DNA from: JACKBJ01 sp964549495
GTDB lineage: Bacteria; Chloroflexota; Anaerolineae; Epilineales; Epilineaceae
Direction of reading: 5' to 3'
DNA length: 41,156 bases
Assembly: GCA_964549495.1 (NCBI GenBank)
Contig: CAZJWJ010000043.1
Coordinates: 1-41,156 of the forward strand
Shown here: piece by piece, positions 1-11,700 of the stretch
Numbering within the stretch: the first letter of the stretch is position 1
Layout: each line of letters opens with the position of its first letter
Made by a program: the position numbers and the translations under genes
The notes under the pieces: model-generated
Told to the model about the DNA's origin: nothing
What the model saw: only the letters and a program-made list of their open reading frames with translations
The model's database searches: none

Positions 1-38
1 TCGAATCCTCGGCACGCAAGGCCAGCCGCGACGCCTCC

Positions 39-1106
39 TTGCGCATGCTGCGCTACACCTTGCTGCGGCTGGTGGCGCTCTTCTTCACCGTGGTCATCGG
101 CGTCTACCTGACCATCCTCATCGCCAACATGGGCGGCAAAGTCGACGACATCCGCAAGGCCCAGATCCGAGAGCAGGTCGACCTCTTCGTCAACGAGAAC
201 CCGGATCTGCGGCAGCTCTCCAACGAGGAGCGCCGGGATTTCGTCGACCAGCAGGTGGCCCTGCGCGAGAAGCGTCTGGGCCTGGATCAGCCCTTCTACC
301 TGCGCAGCTTCCGCTACCTGCGCGACGCCTTGACGCTGAACCTGGGCTTCGCCGAACAGCTGACCAGCGATAGCGGATCGCGGATGGTGCGCCGGGTGAT
401 CACCGAACGCCTGCCGGCCACGCTGGTGCTCTTTGGCACCAGCAACCTGCTGCTCTTCTTCCTGGCGGTCTGGGCAGCATTGAGGTTGTCCCGGCGCTAC
501 GGCAGCTTCTGGGACAAGTTGGTGATGGCCCTGGCACCGACCTCGGCCGCGCCGGGCTGGTTCTTCGGGCTCTTCTTGATCCTGATCTTCGCCAGCCTCT
601 TCCGCGTCCTTCCCTTCGGCGGCATGGTCGAGGCCCCGCCGCCCGAGGATCCGCTTCAGTACGCCCTCAGCCTGGCCGAGCACATGATCCTGCCCGTGGC
701 GGCCACGCTCATCGGCGCCATCTTCCTGAGCATCTACAACTGGCGCACCTTCTTCCTGATCTTCTCCAGCGAGGATTACGTCGAGCTGGCCAAGGCCAAG
801 GGTTTGCCGGATCAGATGATCGAGCGCCGCTACGTGCTGCGCCCGACCCTACCCAACATCATCACCAGCTTCGCCCTGATCCTGATCGCGCTGTGGCAGG
901 GCGCCATCATCCTCGAGACGGTCTTCAACTGGCCTGGGCTGGGGCGGCTCTACTTCCAGGCCATCGGGCTCTTCGACACGCCGGTGATCGTGGCGGTGAC
1001 CGTGGTCTACGCCTACCTGCTCGGCATCACCGTCTTCCTGCTCGACTTCCTCTACGCGCTGGTCGACCCGCGGGTGCGGGTGGGCCAAGGAGGCGCCGGA
1101 CGATGA
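39..1106 (+). CDS. ABC transporter permease, DppB/OppB type (5' end uncertain)
   Basis: This is an inner-membrane permease of a peptide/nickel-family ABC importer. It has an N-terminal membrane segment (about residues 8-30), a non-membrane stretch of about 90 residues, then five further hydrophobic segments. The cytoplasmic EAA-type loop is visible near residues 245-275 (EDYVELAKAKGLP...LRPTLPNII), which couples to the ATPase. The C-terminus YALVDPRVR is typical of the DppB family. TTG at 39 and ATG at 45 are possible starts, but neither has a Shine-Dalgarno and the frame stays open to the left edge of the window. The true start may therefore lie outside. The stop overlaps the next permease by ATGA. 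The family is clear; the substrate cannot be told, because the binding protein is not in the window. Confidence 0.85.
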   Translation: MRMLRYTLLRLVALFFTVVIGVYLTILIANMGGKVDDIRKAQIREQVDLFVNENPDLRQLSNEERRDFVDQQVALREKRLGLDQPFYLRSFRYLRDALTLNLGFAEQLTSDSGSRMVRRVITERLPATLVLFGTSNLLLFFLAVWAALRLSRRYGSFWDKLVMALAPTSAAPGWFFGLFLILIFASLFRVLPFGGMVEAPPPEDPLQYALSLAEHMILPVAATLIGAIFLSIYNWRTFFLIFSSEDYVELAKAKGLPDQMIERRYVLRPTLPNIITSFALILIALWQGAIILETVFNWPGLGRLYFQAIGLFDTPVIVAVTVVYAYLLGITVFLLDFLYALVDPRVRVGQGGAGR

Positions 1107-2440
1107 GTCAATTCTGGCGCGGCTTGCAGCGCCTGCGGGCCTACCCCTCGGCCATCCTCGGCCTGGCCATCATCGTGGCCCTGGGCCTCTTGTCGATCTA
1201 CACCGTCATCGCCATCCCCTACTCGGAGGCCATCCGACTGTGGAAGGGCGGCGAGACGGTCTGGGCCGACCATCCCAAGAACGCTCGTCCGGTCTGGAGC
1301 AACTGGCTCTCGGGGACCAAGCAGCCCCGGACCGTCATCGTCGACAGTCGCGAGACCGGGGTCGAGCGCAGCCGCGAGACGATCTCCGAGGGCATCGAAG
1401 AGATGGTCTTCTCACTGGAGTTCGAATACGAGGCCGATGACTTTCCGCCGGAGCTGATCCTCTTCCTGGAGACCGACTACGCCGACAAGCAGCCCTTCGT
1501 CGAGCTGACCTGGCATACGCCGGACGGCCGCGAGATCCGGGCCGGCGAGGTCACGCCCACCCGCAGCGACGACTTCCGCTTCGCGCTGGACGAGGCCCTG
1601 ACCCGCCGGCTGGACGGCCAGCGGGCCGAGGTGGGGCTCTTCGCCGATCCGGACACGGGCGAGGTGGTCCAGGGCGAGTACCGGCTCGAGGTCACCAGCC
1701 TGCTCTTCGAGCCGGAGCAGGAGCTCGAGGCCAAGCTGGTGGTCTTCGGCGAGGTGCACGGATTGGCCGGCACCGACCATCAGCGCCGCGACCTCTCGGT
1801 GGCCCTGCTCTGGGGCACGCCCATCGCCCTGGCCTTCGGGCTCCTGGCGGCGGTGGGCACGACCATCACCACCATGGCCATCGCCGCGGTGGGCGTCTGG
1901 TTTGGCGGCTGGCTCGACGAGACCATCCAGCGCATCACCGAGGTCAACCTCATCCTGCCGCTTCTGCCCATCCTGATCATGGTCGGCACCCTCTACAACC
2001 GCAGCATCTGGGTGATGCTGGGGGTGGTCATCGTGCTGAGCATCTTCGGCGCCTCGATCAAGAGCTATCGGGCCATCTTCCTGCAGGTGCGCACCCTGCC
2101 CTACATCGAGGCGGCGCAGGCCTATGGGGCCAGCAACTTGCGCATCATCTTCCGCTACCTGGTGCCGCGCACCCTGCCCTTGGTCATCCCCAGCCTGGTC
2201 ATCCTGGTGCCCAGCTTCGTCTTTCTCGAGGCCTCGCTGGCGGTCCTGGGCCTGGGCGATCCGGTCTTGCCCACCTGGGGCAAGGTCATCAACGACGCCA
2301 ACAGCCAGGGCGCGCTCTTCAACGGCTACTACTACTGGATCCTCGAGCCGGCTGCCCTCCTGATGCTGGCCGGTCTGGCCTTCGCCATGGTCGGCTTCGC
2401 GCTCGATCGCGTCTTCAACCCTCGCCTCCGGGAGCTCTAG
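1103..2440 (+). CDS. ABC transporter permease, DppC/OppC type, with large extracytoplasmic insert
   Basis: This is the second permease of the importer (445 aa). The start is ATG 1103, which overlaps the upstream stop as ATGA. One membrane segment lies at about residues 11-38. It is followed by about 180 polar residues, then the family's conserved GTDxxxRD (from G223) and about five membrane segments. The EAA loop reads YIEAAQAYGAS...PRTLPLVIP, and the C-terminus FNPRLREL is typical. DppC-type proteins are usually near 300 residues; the extra length is the polar, acidic, beta-rich-looking block between the first segment and GTD, which should face outward. It pairs with the preceding permease and the two following ATPases. 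The family assignment is firm; the role of the insert is unknown. Confidence 0.88.
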   Translation: MSQFWRGLQRLRAYPSAILGLAIIVALGLLSIYTVIAIPYSEAIRLWKGGETVWADHPKNARPVWSNWLSGTKQPRTVIVDSRETGVERSRETISEGIEEMVFSLEFEYEADDFPPELILFLETDYADKQPFVELTWHTPDGREIRAGEVTPTRSDDFRFALDEALTRRLDGQRAEVGLFADPDTGEVVQGEYRLEVTSLLFEPEQELEAKLVVFGEVHGLAGTDHQRRDLSVALLWGTPIALAFGLLAAVGTTITTMAIAAVGVWFGGWLDETIQRITEVNLILPLLPILIMVGTLYNRSIWVMLGVVIVLSIFGASIKSYRAIFLQVRTLPYIEAAQAYGASNLRIIFRYLVPRTLPLVIPSLVILVPSFVFLEASLAVLGLGDPVLPTWGKVINDANSQGALFNGYYYWILEPAALLMLAGLAFAMVGFALDRVFNPRLREL

Positions 2441-2443
2441 CCG

Positions 2444-3405
<962 letters not shown>

Positions 3406-3409
<4 letters not shown>

Positions 3410-4458
3410 GCGAGCCCCTCCTGTCCATCCAGGACCTGCACGTCTGGTACGAGCTCAAGCGCTGGGGCTTCATGCACGCCGGCGACGTGCGGGCGGTCGA
3501 CGGCGTCAGCTTCGACTTGAAGCGCGGCGAGGCCCTGGCCTGCGTCGGCGAGAGCGGCTGCGGCAAGTCCAGCCTGATGAAGGCCATCTTGGGCCTCAAC
3601 CGGCCCACATCGGGCAAGATCCTCTTCGAGGGCCGAAGCGTGGGCGAGTTGGAGGGCGACGAGCTGCGCTGGTACCGCTCCGAGGTCGGCTACGTCCAAC
3701 AGGATCCCTTCGGCGCCCTGCCCAGCTTCATGAACATCCGCCGCATCCTCGAGGAGCCGCTGCTCATCCACGGCGTCAAGGACCCCGCCGAACGCCTGCG
3801 TCGCATCGAACGGGTGCTGCGCGAGGTCCGGCTGACCCCGATCGAGGACATCCTGCCCAAGTTCCCACACATGCTCTCCGGCGGCCAGCAGCAGCGGGTG
3901 GTCATCGCCCGGGCGATGATCCTCGAGCCCAAGCTGCTGGTGGCCGACGAGCCGGTCAGCATGCTCGACGCCTCGGTGCGGGTGGAGATCCTGCGCCTCC
4001 TGCGCGGCCTGCAGGAGAGCCACAACCTGGCCGTCATCTACATCACCCACGACCTTTCGACGGTGCGCTACTTCTCCGAGCGCATCTTCGTGATGTACGC
4101 CGGACAGATCATCGAGCTGGCCGATGTCGAGGGCATCCTCGACCGGCCCTCCCATCCCTACACCCTGGCCTTGCTCGCCGCCTCCTCCGACCCGGATGCC
4201 GAGAACGCCAAGGTCATGCGCCAGGTGCCGCCGGGCGAGCCGCCCAGCCTGGTCAACCCGCCGCCCGGCTGCCGCTTCCACCCGCGCTGCGCTCAAGCCA
4301 TCGCCGGCCACTGCGACAGCCAGGTGCCGCCGCCCTTCGAGATCGCGCCGGGCCACCAAGTGGCCTGCTGGCTCTTCGACGAGACCCTCGATGTCGAGCC
4401 GGTCACCGAGATCGAGGCGATCCCGCTCGCCCCCGCCAACGATGCCGCGCGATCCTAG
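3406..4458 (+). CDS. ABC transporter ATPase, DppF/OppF type
   Basis: This is the second ATP-binding subunit (350 aa), forming the heterodimer with the preceding gene. Motifs are Walker A GESGCGKSS, signature LSGGQQQR, Walker B LLVADEPVSMLD and ITHDLS. The C-terminal oligopeptide-transporter extension again contains Cys pairs (GCRFHPRC ... HC ... ACW). ATG 3406 is preferred over the in-frame start 66 bases upstream because it gives the ATGA overlap with the previous stop and begins directly at the family N-terminus (MSEPLLSIQDLHVWY). The stop overlaps the small membrane gene that follows. Confidence 0.93.
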
Positions 4459-4693
4459 GGTCCTGATGGCGCTGGCCACGCTGATGCTCCTGGCGGGCGC
4501 CATCCTGCCCTTCATGATGGTGGCCCGCTGGCTGCCGAGCACGCTGCTGCTCAGCTTCCTGTCCTACATCAGCTCGATCGGCGGACTCTTCTTGGGCATC
4601 CTGGCCCTCGGCGCACTCTATCGCGGATCGGAGCGCCCCAGCGCCATGGACGCGATGATGGGCGCGGGCGATCGGTACGAAGCCGAGGACTGA
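4442..4693 (+). CDS. small two-helix membrane protein at the end of the ABC operon
   Basis: This is an 83-residue protein in a +1-shifted frame overlapping the end of the ATPase gene by 17 bases. ATG 4442 is used; ATG 4466 (MALATLML) is an alternative. It shows two hydrophobic segments, about residues 9-29 and 34-60, and a short acidic tail (YEAED). I do not recognise a family. Its overlap suggests co-translation with the transporter, perhaps as an accessory subunit; this is inferred from position only. A 92-base gap with no hairpin terminator that I can see separates it from the next gene. Confidence 0.55.
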   Translation: MPRDPRVLMALATLMLLAGAILPFMMVARWLPSTLLLSFLSYISSIGGLFLGILALGALYRGSERPSAMDAMMGAGDRYEAED

Positions 4694-4772
4694 ACCAAGG
4701 TCTGGCCACCGCGAATCGGATGGATTGCATCAGGCCACCGTGACGCGAGGGCCGGACGCGCGTCGGAGCGGC

Positions 4773-4778
4773 TATCAT
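4773..4778 (+). promoter_or_regulatory. candidate -10 element for the VOC gene, implying a leaderless mRNA
   Basis: TATCAT stands seven bases before the ATG at 4786 in an otherwise GC-rich stretch, and there is no Shine-Dalgarno before that ATG. Transcription would begin at or next to the start codon. No good -35 is present at 16-18 bases, so confidence is low. Confidence 0.3.
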
Positions 4779-4785
4779 ATCCATC

Positions 4786-5661
4786 ATGGAAGCGATCCCG
4801 GCAGGCGACGGCGACAACACCACGACCCAGGTCGCGCTGGGCCGGGTCGAACTGAGCGTCTCCGACCTCGCTCGGTCGCTCGACTTCTACCAGCGGTCGA
4901 TCGGCCTCGAGTTGTTGGCGTCTTCGCAGGGCCAGGCGGAGCTCGGCACGGCAGGTCGCGCTTGGGTCCGCTTGATCGAAGAGCCGGAGGCTCGACCGAG
5001 CAGCGGCCACACCGGCCTCTTCCACCTCGCGCTGCTGCTGCCGGAGCGCCGTGACCTGGCGCGCTGGCTGACGCATGCGCTGGCCGAGCGGATTCCGCTC
5101 ACCGGCGCGGCGGACCACTTCGTCAGCGAGGCGGTCTACCTCGATGATCCGGACGGCCACGGAATCGAGATCTACCGCGACCGGCCGCGGTCACGATGGA
5201 AGGGCCGGGTGGACCGGACGATGACCACCGAGCCGCTGGATCTGCAGGGCGTGCTGGTCGAGTTGCAGGGGGAACGGAGCAGTCGCTATCCGGGCCTCCC
5301 CGCCGGCACCACCATGGGCCATGTCCACCTGAAGGTCGCGTCCATCCCGGAGACGGTCGCCTTCTACCGCGACCTCTTGGGCTTCGAGGTCATGGCGCGC
5401 TACGGATCCGAAGCCGTCTTCTTTGCCCGCAACGGCTATCACCACCACGTCGGGGCCAACACCTGGCAGAGCCAAGGCGCTTCCCCGCCGCCGGCCGGCG
5501 CCGCCGCGCTGCAACGCTGGGTGCTGACCTTGCCGAATCCCGATTCGCGCGCGCCCATCCTCGAGCGACTGCTGGAGGCCGGCATCGAGACCGGTGACCA
5601 TCCCGAGGGCCCCGAGGTCGCCGATCCCTCCGGCAACCGCGTGGTCCTGAGCGTGGCGTGA
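4786..5661 (+). CDS. two-domain VOC (glyoxalase-fold) protein, catechol 2,3-dioxygenase-like
   Basis: This is a 291-aa cytoplasmic protein with two VOC modules. The first covers about residues 15-130 (ELSVSDLARSLDFYQRSIGLELL ending DPDGHGIEIYRDRPRSRW). The second covers about 165-290 (MGHVHLKVASIPETVAFYRDLLG ... YHHHVGANTW ... DPSGNRVVLSV). This arrangement matches the CatE/YfiE-type extradiol dioxygenase group, in which a His from MGHVHLKV, a His from the YHHH region and a late Glu hold the metal. I cannot tell ring-cleaving enzymes from other VOC enzymes by sequence reading alone. It stands alone between the transporter operon and the convergent giant gene. Confidence 0.82.
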   Translation: MEAIPAGDGDNTTTQVALGRVELSVSDLARSLDFYQRSIGLELLASSQGQAELGTAGRAWVRLIEEPEARPSSGHTGLFHLALLLPERRDLARWLTHALAERIPLTGAADHFVSEAVYLDDPDGHGIEIYRDRPRSRWKGRVDRTMTTEPLDLQGVLVELQGERSSRYPGLPAGTTMGHVHLKVASIPETVAFYRDLLGFEVMARYGSEAVFFARNGYHHHVGANTWQSQGASPPPAGAAALQRWVLTLPNPDSRAPILERLLEAGIETGDHPEGPEVADPSGNRVVLSVA

Positions 5662-5688
5662 CGGCGCCGTTCCGAGCTCGGCGATCAT

Positions 5689-5714
5689 CGACGACCGCGA
5701 CGTCGCGGTCGTCG
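5689..5714. repeat. perfect 26-bp palindrome in the convergent gap, flanked by an 11-bp direct repeat
   Basis: CGACGACCGCGAC at 5689-5701 is followed immediately by its exact reverse complement at 5702-5714. The 11-mer GCGATCATCGA occurs at 5681-5691 and again at 5723-5733. It lies between two convergent stops (5661 and 5783), so it could act as a bidirectional RNA hairpin terminator. However, there is no T-run on either strand and no natural loop. The interval 5651-5760 is also an open frame without a start. Confidence 0.7.
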
Positions 5715-5782
5715 GCTGGGACGCGATCATCGAGGCTGCCGGGCTGAAGTGCAGCCGCTGATCGCCCGCGGACCCGAACGGT

Positions 5783-8700
5783 CTATTGCACGAATCGCTC
5801 CGCGTAGAGCCGGATGGCCAGATCGAGTTCGATCTCGGCCTGCTCCATCACCCACATCTCGAAGCCGATCAGGGCGCCGGTCAGCCGCGCGCCCTCGCGC
5901 AGCTCGATGACTGCCTCCGGGGCCAGGTAGGTCCCCAGGAGCTCGCCGTCCTCGTCCAGGATCACCTGCTCACCGCCGATCAGGAAGAGGATGTCGCCAG
6001 CCGAACCGCCCGCGACCTCCATCACCACGTCGGGCTCGAACTCCAGGTCGCCCTCGACCTCGATGACGATGCCGCCGGCGGAGAGGTCGAAGTCCAGCGT
6101 CGCCTCTCCGGACACCAGGACCTCCTCGAATGCGTAGGTGCCGCTGGAGAGCTCCAGCGTCGCCTCGAGGTCGACCTCGAGGCTGCCGTAGCTGCCCGGT
6201 GGCAAGGTCAGGCTGTCGCCTTCCTGCACGTCGATGTCGTCGCCGCCGGCATCCAGGTCCAGTTCGGCGATGAGCACATCCGCCGGAGCCTCGACCGATG
6301 CGCCCTCGACGACCGAACCGAGCACCGTCACCCCCGGCTCCATGTCGATGTCGTCGCCGGCCAGCGCGTCACCGCCGACCCAGCTGTCCTCCTCGAGGGT
6401 CAAATCCTCGACCGAGGCGATGTCCCCGTGCACCCGGCCGCTGTCGCTCAGGCGCACGTCGTCGCCACCGGACACGTCACCGGTCACCTCGCCGCGCCGC
6501 CCGATGACGATCTCGCCGCCGCGCGAGCGCAGATCGCCGTCCACGTAGACGTCCTTGTCCAGCTCGATGTCACCTTCGACCTGCATCGAACCGCTGATCA
6601 CGCTGTCCCGCTCCATCAGCAGGGCGCCGCCGGTGGCTACGATACCATGGCCGGCCAGGGCAAGTTCCTCGCCGTCGCCGATGCCGTCGTCGTCGCTGTC
6701 CGGATCGTTCGGATCGGTGCCGTAGTCATCTTCCTCGCGATCGGTCAACCCGTCGCCGTCCGAATCCGGCGCCAGCTGACCGATCCAGATACCGGGCACG
6801 TAGCGGTGGTTTCCGACGCCATCGGTGGCCCGCAGGTCGATCTTGAAGAGGCCGTCCAGGCCCGGGGGGATGCTGTGCTGCCAGGTGCGGAAGCTGGTGC
6901 CGGCCGGGCTCGTGCTCAAGTTTTCCCACGTGCCCTCGTCCTGGCCGATCTCGCGATCTTCGTAGCTGCGGAAGCGGATCTCGGCCGAGGCGATGCCCGT
7001 GGCCAGCGGGTGGGCCAGGGCGTAGACCTCGTCCTCGTCCAAGGCTCGCTCGTAGACCGCGACCTCGTCGATCTGGCCCTGGAAGAAGCCGGAGTCCTCG
7101 TCCCACGCGCCGATGTGCAAGGGCAAGCCGGTGGCCGTGCCCAGGCTGTGGGTGATGGTCGCGCCAGGCAGGCCGTCGACGTAGGCGGTCCAACCTTCCT
7201 CGTCGACCGTGATCGCCAGGTGCTGCCAGGTGTCGGCGCGCAGCGTGGGCGTCAGGGCCAGGCTGCCGCCGGGGGTCTCGACGATCAGCCCGCCCAGGTC
7301 GTCGGCCAGGCGCAGGCTCATTCGCTGCGCGCCGCCGCCGGCCATCGAGATCAGGGCCGGATCGAAGCCCAGCGAGCCGGGTGACCAGGTCGGGCGGACC
7401 CAGGCCATCCAGGTGCCAGCGTTGTGATCGAGGCGCTCGTCGGCCGGCACGGTGAGCAGATCGTCGCCGCCGAAATCCAGCGCCGAGCCGAAGAGGCCTG
7501 CGACACCGGCCGCGGGGCAGGCCTCGCATTCGGCGACCAGGTGGTTGCGCGAGCTGCCGACGAAACGCGTGCTGCCGGCCGGTTCCTCGAAGTGCAGCCG
7601 AAGCTCCTGGGCCCGGAAGGGCTCGACGTGGTCGCTGATCGTGCCCGAGATCACCTGCTCGGGCGTGTTGATCTCCAGCGCGTCCAGGGCCACGTCGCCG
7701 AAGGGTGGAAGGCCATCCAAGCGGACGGTGGCCAGGGTGCGGGTGACCGCGTTGCCGGCCGCGTCCTCCAGGGCGATGCGCGGCTCGAAGCTGCCGTAGG
7801 GCGGCGAGTCGAAGGGTTGGTCGACCGTCCAGCTCGTGGCATCGGCATCAGCGGCTACCAGGCCGCTCTGGCTGATGCCGCGGCGGTCGAGGATCTCGAC
7901 CGACACGGTGTTGGTGACGACGCCGCTGCGGTCGTCGGCCAGCGAGCCCAAGAGGGTCGCGACCAGGTCGGCCGCCACGACGCCGGAGGCTTGGGCCGCG
8001 TCCAGGGCCGCGGTCGGCGCCTCGTCGTCGACGATCACCGTGTGGCTGTCGCTGCCGGCGCGGCCGACCTGATCGTAGGCCGTGGCCTCGATCGTGTAGC
8101 TGCCCGCCATGGCAGGCTGGAACGTGAAGGACCAGCTCTCGTCCTCGGCCTGATCGGCCGTGAGGTCCGTCACGCCGTTGTCGGGTGCGGTGACGCGCAC
8201 GTCGACGCGCTCGATCCGGGAGCTGGCATCGTAGGTGGGCAAGCCGACCACGCGATCGGCCAAGGGCAGGTAGGCCGTGGCCAGACCGACCTGAACCACC
8301 GGATTGTCGGCGTCGATGACCACCCGGTGCTGGTCGACCACGTCGAACCAGGCCGCCTGATAATCGTAGAGCGCCTCGATCTCTGCCCGGCTGGTCGCCT
8401 CGCCATAGATCGCCAGCTCGTCGATGCCGCCGACCAGGCCTGTGCCGATCAGGACGGGCTCGGCGTTGTTGCGGACGTCCGAGACCAGTGCTCCATGGGT
8501 CGCCTCGCTGTCGAGCTGGCCGTTGACGTAGAGCCGCAGCCGACGCTCGTCGGGCTCGTAAGTGGCGGCCACGTGGTTCCAGACCTGCGGGAAGAGCGAG
8601 GCGGCGCTGGTGATGGACAGGTGGGCGTCGGTGGTCGTACTGTGATCGGCGTCGAAGGCCATGCTGACCTGCCGGCCATCCGGCTCGATGAGCAGTTCGT

Positions 8701-11700
8701 AGTTCAGGTTCTTGTTGGCTGCCAAGCCCTTGCGCAGCAGCACCTGCTCGGTCGGCAGCGTCTCCTGCGGGCGGACCCAGAGCGAGATCCCGAACTCGCC
8801 CAGGTCCAGGGCCGCGTCGTCGGCCACCTCCAGCGCGTCGTCGCCGTCCCAGAGCGCCGCCTCGCGCACCTGCCCCTTGTCGCCCGCGTCCGGACAGTCG
8901 ACGCCCACCGCGGTACAGGTGGCCGTGAAGTCGTTGGGGCTGTCGTCCGCGAAGCCGGTCGTGGCCAGGTCCTCGTCCAGGTGGAGGTGCAGGAGCGGCG
9001 ACTCGGCCATCACCCGCTGGATCTCTGCCGCGCTCAGGCCGCGCTGGACGACGACCAATTCGTCGATCAGGCCGTCGAAGGCGTCCCCGCCACGGGCCTG
9101 ACCCACCAGGATGGGTCCGCTGCCGATATAGGGGTCGCGCGAGTCGGCCGGGCTGGAGGCCACGTTGACGCCGTTGACGAAGATATGCTGCTGCCGGGCC
9201 GAGGCATCGTAGCGATAGGCCAGATGGGTCCAGACGCCGTCCGGGATGGAGCTGGAGGCGGTAGTGGTGGTTCCCGCGCCGCCCAGGGCCATGTGCGGCC
9301 GGCCGCCCACCAGGCTCAGGCGCAGGCTGTCGCTCTGGCCGCTGACCGGATTCGTGTCCCCCAGGACCGCCTGATGACCGCTGCCGAAGCCGTCGCCGCG
9401 CACCCAGGCCATGGCGGTGAAGCTGTTCTCGACGATGCCCAGCTCGGCGCCCGAGGTCAGGCTGAGGTAGTCCGCCACGCCGTCGAAGCCATCGTCGTCG
9501 GCCAGGCCGCCGTCGAAGCGCAAGGCCTGGTTGCGCCGGCCGGGAATGCCGCTGTCGGGGCAGGCATCGCCGCTGCAGGTCCCATCGTTCCGATTGGCGG
9601 TGGCATCGGCGAAGGTGTCGGCGCCCGGCGCCTCGTCGAAGTGCAGCTCGGCCCGGCGGATCGAGGCATTGTAGACCCGCTCGACATCGGCCGCGTCGAG
9701 CGCGGTGCGGTAGAGCGCGATCTCGTCCAGCCCACCGTCGAAGCCGCTGCTGTAGAGGTTGTAGGTGACGTCGACCCGGTAGTAGCCGTCGCGCTTGAAG
9801 CGCAGCGTGTGGGTGCCCAGGTCCAGGGGCTCATCGCAGCAGGGGAAGCCGGTCGGGAAGTCGTGCTCGACTTCGACCTGTCCGGTTCCGTCGTTGATGT
9901 AGAGGTAGCGATTCTGGCCGCTGAGCAGCTGGCAGTCGGTGGCCGGAGCCTCGCTGTCCCGATCGCAGAAGGCGAAGCCGTTCTCGCGATCCAGCGAGTA
10001 CTGCCAGGCATCCATGTCCAGGGTGACCTGCGAGTCGAGCGTGTTCTCGCCCGAGTCCCAGACCATGGGCAGGCTTCCGATGCCATTGTCGTAGTCGTTG
10101 TCCGGGGACCAGATGAAGCCTTCCTGGTTGTTCGGCTGGTCGTTGGTATCGATCTCGTCGAAGTAGATCGCCGAATGCAGCGCATGGCCGATGCTGAAGT
10201 CGCCCTGGGCGTAGATGTCCTCGCCGGCACAGCCCGAGCCGCCGAAGCTGTCGGCCAGGCTGCCGTCGATGTAGGCCCGGAAGTCGCTGCCGTTGAAGAC
10301 CACCGTCACGTGCTGCCAGCGGTCGGCCGTCAGGATCGGATCCGACTCGGCCTCGCAGTAGCCGGCCGCATCGGCATGACCAAAGCGGACCTTCACGCGA
10401 TTCTCGCGCACGTAGAGCGAAGGGTAGGCCTTCTCGAAACCTTGATCGGTCTTGCCCAGGACCATCTGTCCGAAGCGGTCGAGGTGGCCGTTGTCCGGCG
10501 TGTAATCGCGGTCGGGTCGCATCCACATCGACATGGCAAAGGTGTTGTCGTTGGCGCCCAGCACGGTCGGTGACGCGGTCAGATTGCCGAGCGCCCACAG
10601 GCGTTGGTGCTCGTCGAAGTCGAAGCCGCCGCCCGAGATGGCCTGGTCGATGGCATCCGGACAGAGGGTGCCGTTGCTGTCCTCGGCGCAGAAGATCGGC
10701 GTCGATCCGTAGGTCGACTCGTCGGCCTCCAGGTAGCCTGGGTCTGGATCGCTCTGGTAGCTCGAGAGGTAGAAGACCGGCACCTTGTAGAGCTGCGCCA
10801 CCTCGTCCGGCAGGAGCGCCCGCGGGTAGATCTCCAGCTCGTCGATCCGGCCGCTGTAACCTTCGCCGATGAGGATGGCGTCGTCGTTGGTGCAGACCGA
10901 GTCGAGCGCGGCCGAGTCCTCCTCGGCACCGTTGCGATAGAGCCGCACCCTCGCGCCATCGTAGGTGAGGGTGATGTTGGACCACAGGCCGCTCAAGACC
11001 GACCCGCTGGTCGACAGGCTGGTGAGGGTCGAGCAGTCCCCCGCCGCCACCTGCGCGGTCACCGAGTTGCCCCCGCCGCGTTGGATGCTGAAGGCGCTGC
11101 CCTTGCCGATGATCCGGTTCGGGGCGGTTCCGCCGCCCCCGGGCATGATCCACTGGCTGATGGTGAAGGTCTCCAGGTCCAGCTCGTCGTCGTCGGCGAT
11201 GCTCAGCTGTTGGCTGGTACCGAAGTTCACCGAGGACTGGTTGCCCTGGGGACAGGTCCCGGTCGTGCAGGTGGCGTCGTGCGGCCCGCCGGCGCTGTTG
11301 GCGTCGTCGTCGAAGCTGCTGGGCCGGCCGTTCTCGTTGAGGTGCAGCCAGACCACGCGGCCCGTGGAGGGGTCGCGGATCACCGCGCCGGCGCGCAGCG
11401 TCACGCTGGTCACCTCGGTCTGCGATACCGCCGGCGCGGTCACCTGGCCGGTCATGGTCAGGGAGCTCTGGGGCTGGAGCCGATCCATCACGCGCGTCGT
11501 CTGGACCACGTCGATCGGGAACTCGGCCTGCAAGAGGCCGTCGGCCACGCGGTTGTCCAGGGCGTTGCCGACGGTCGCCGTGTAGGGGATGGTGCCACCC
11601 GGCGCGACCCGGTCGCGGCCGACGACCGAGGACAGCGAGAGCACGTTCAGCGCCGAGGGCAGGTTGGGATTGTAGCCGTAGATGCGCTCGCGGTCGTCCA

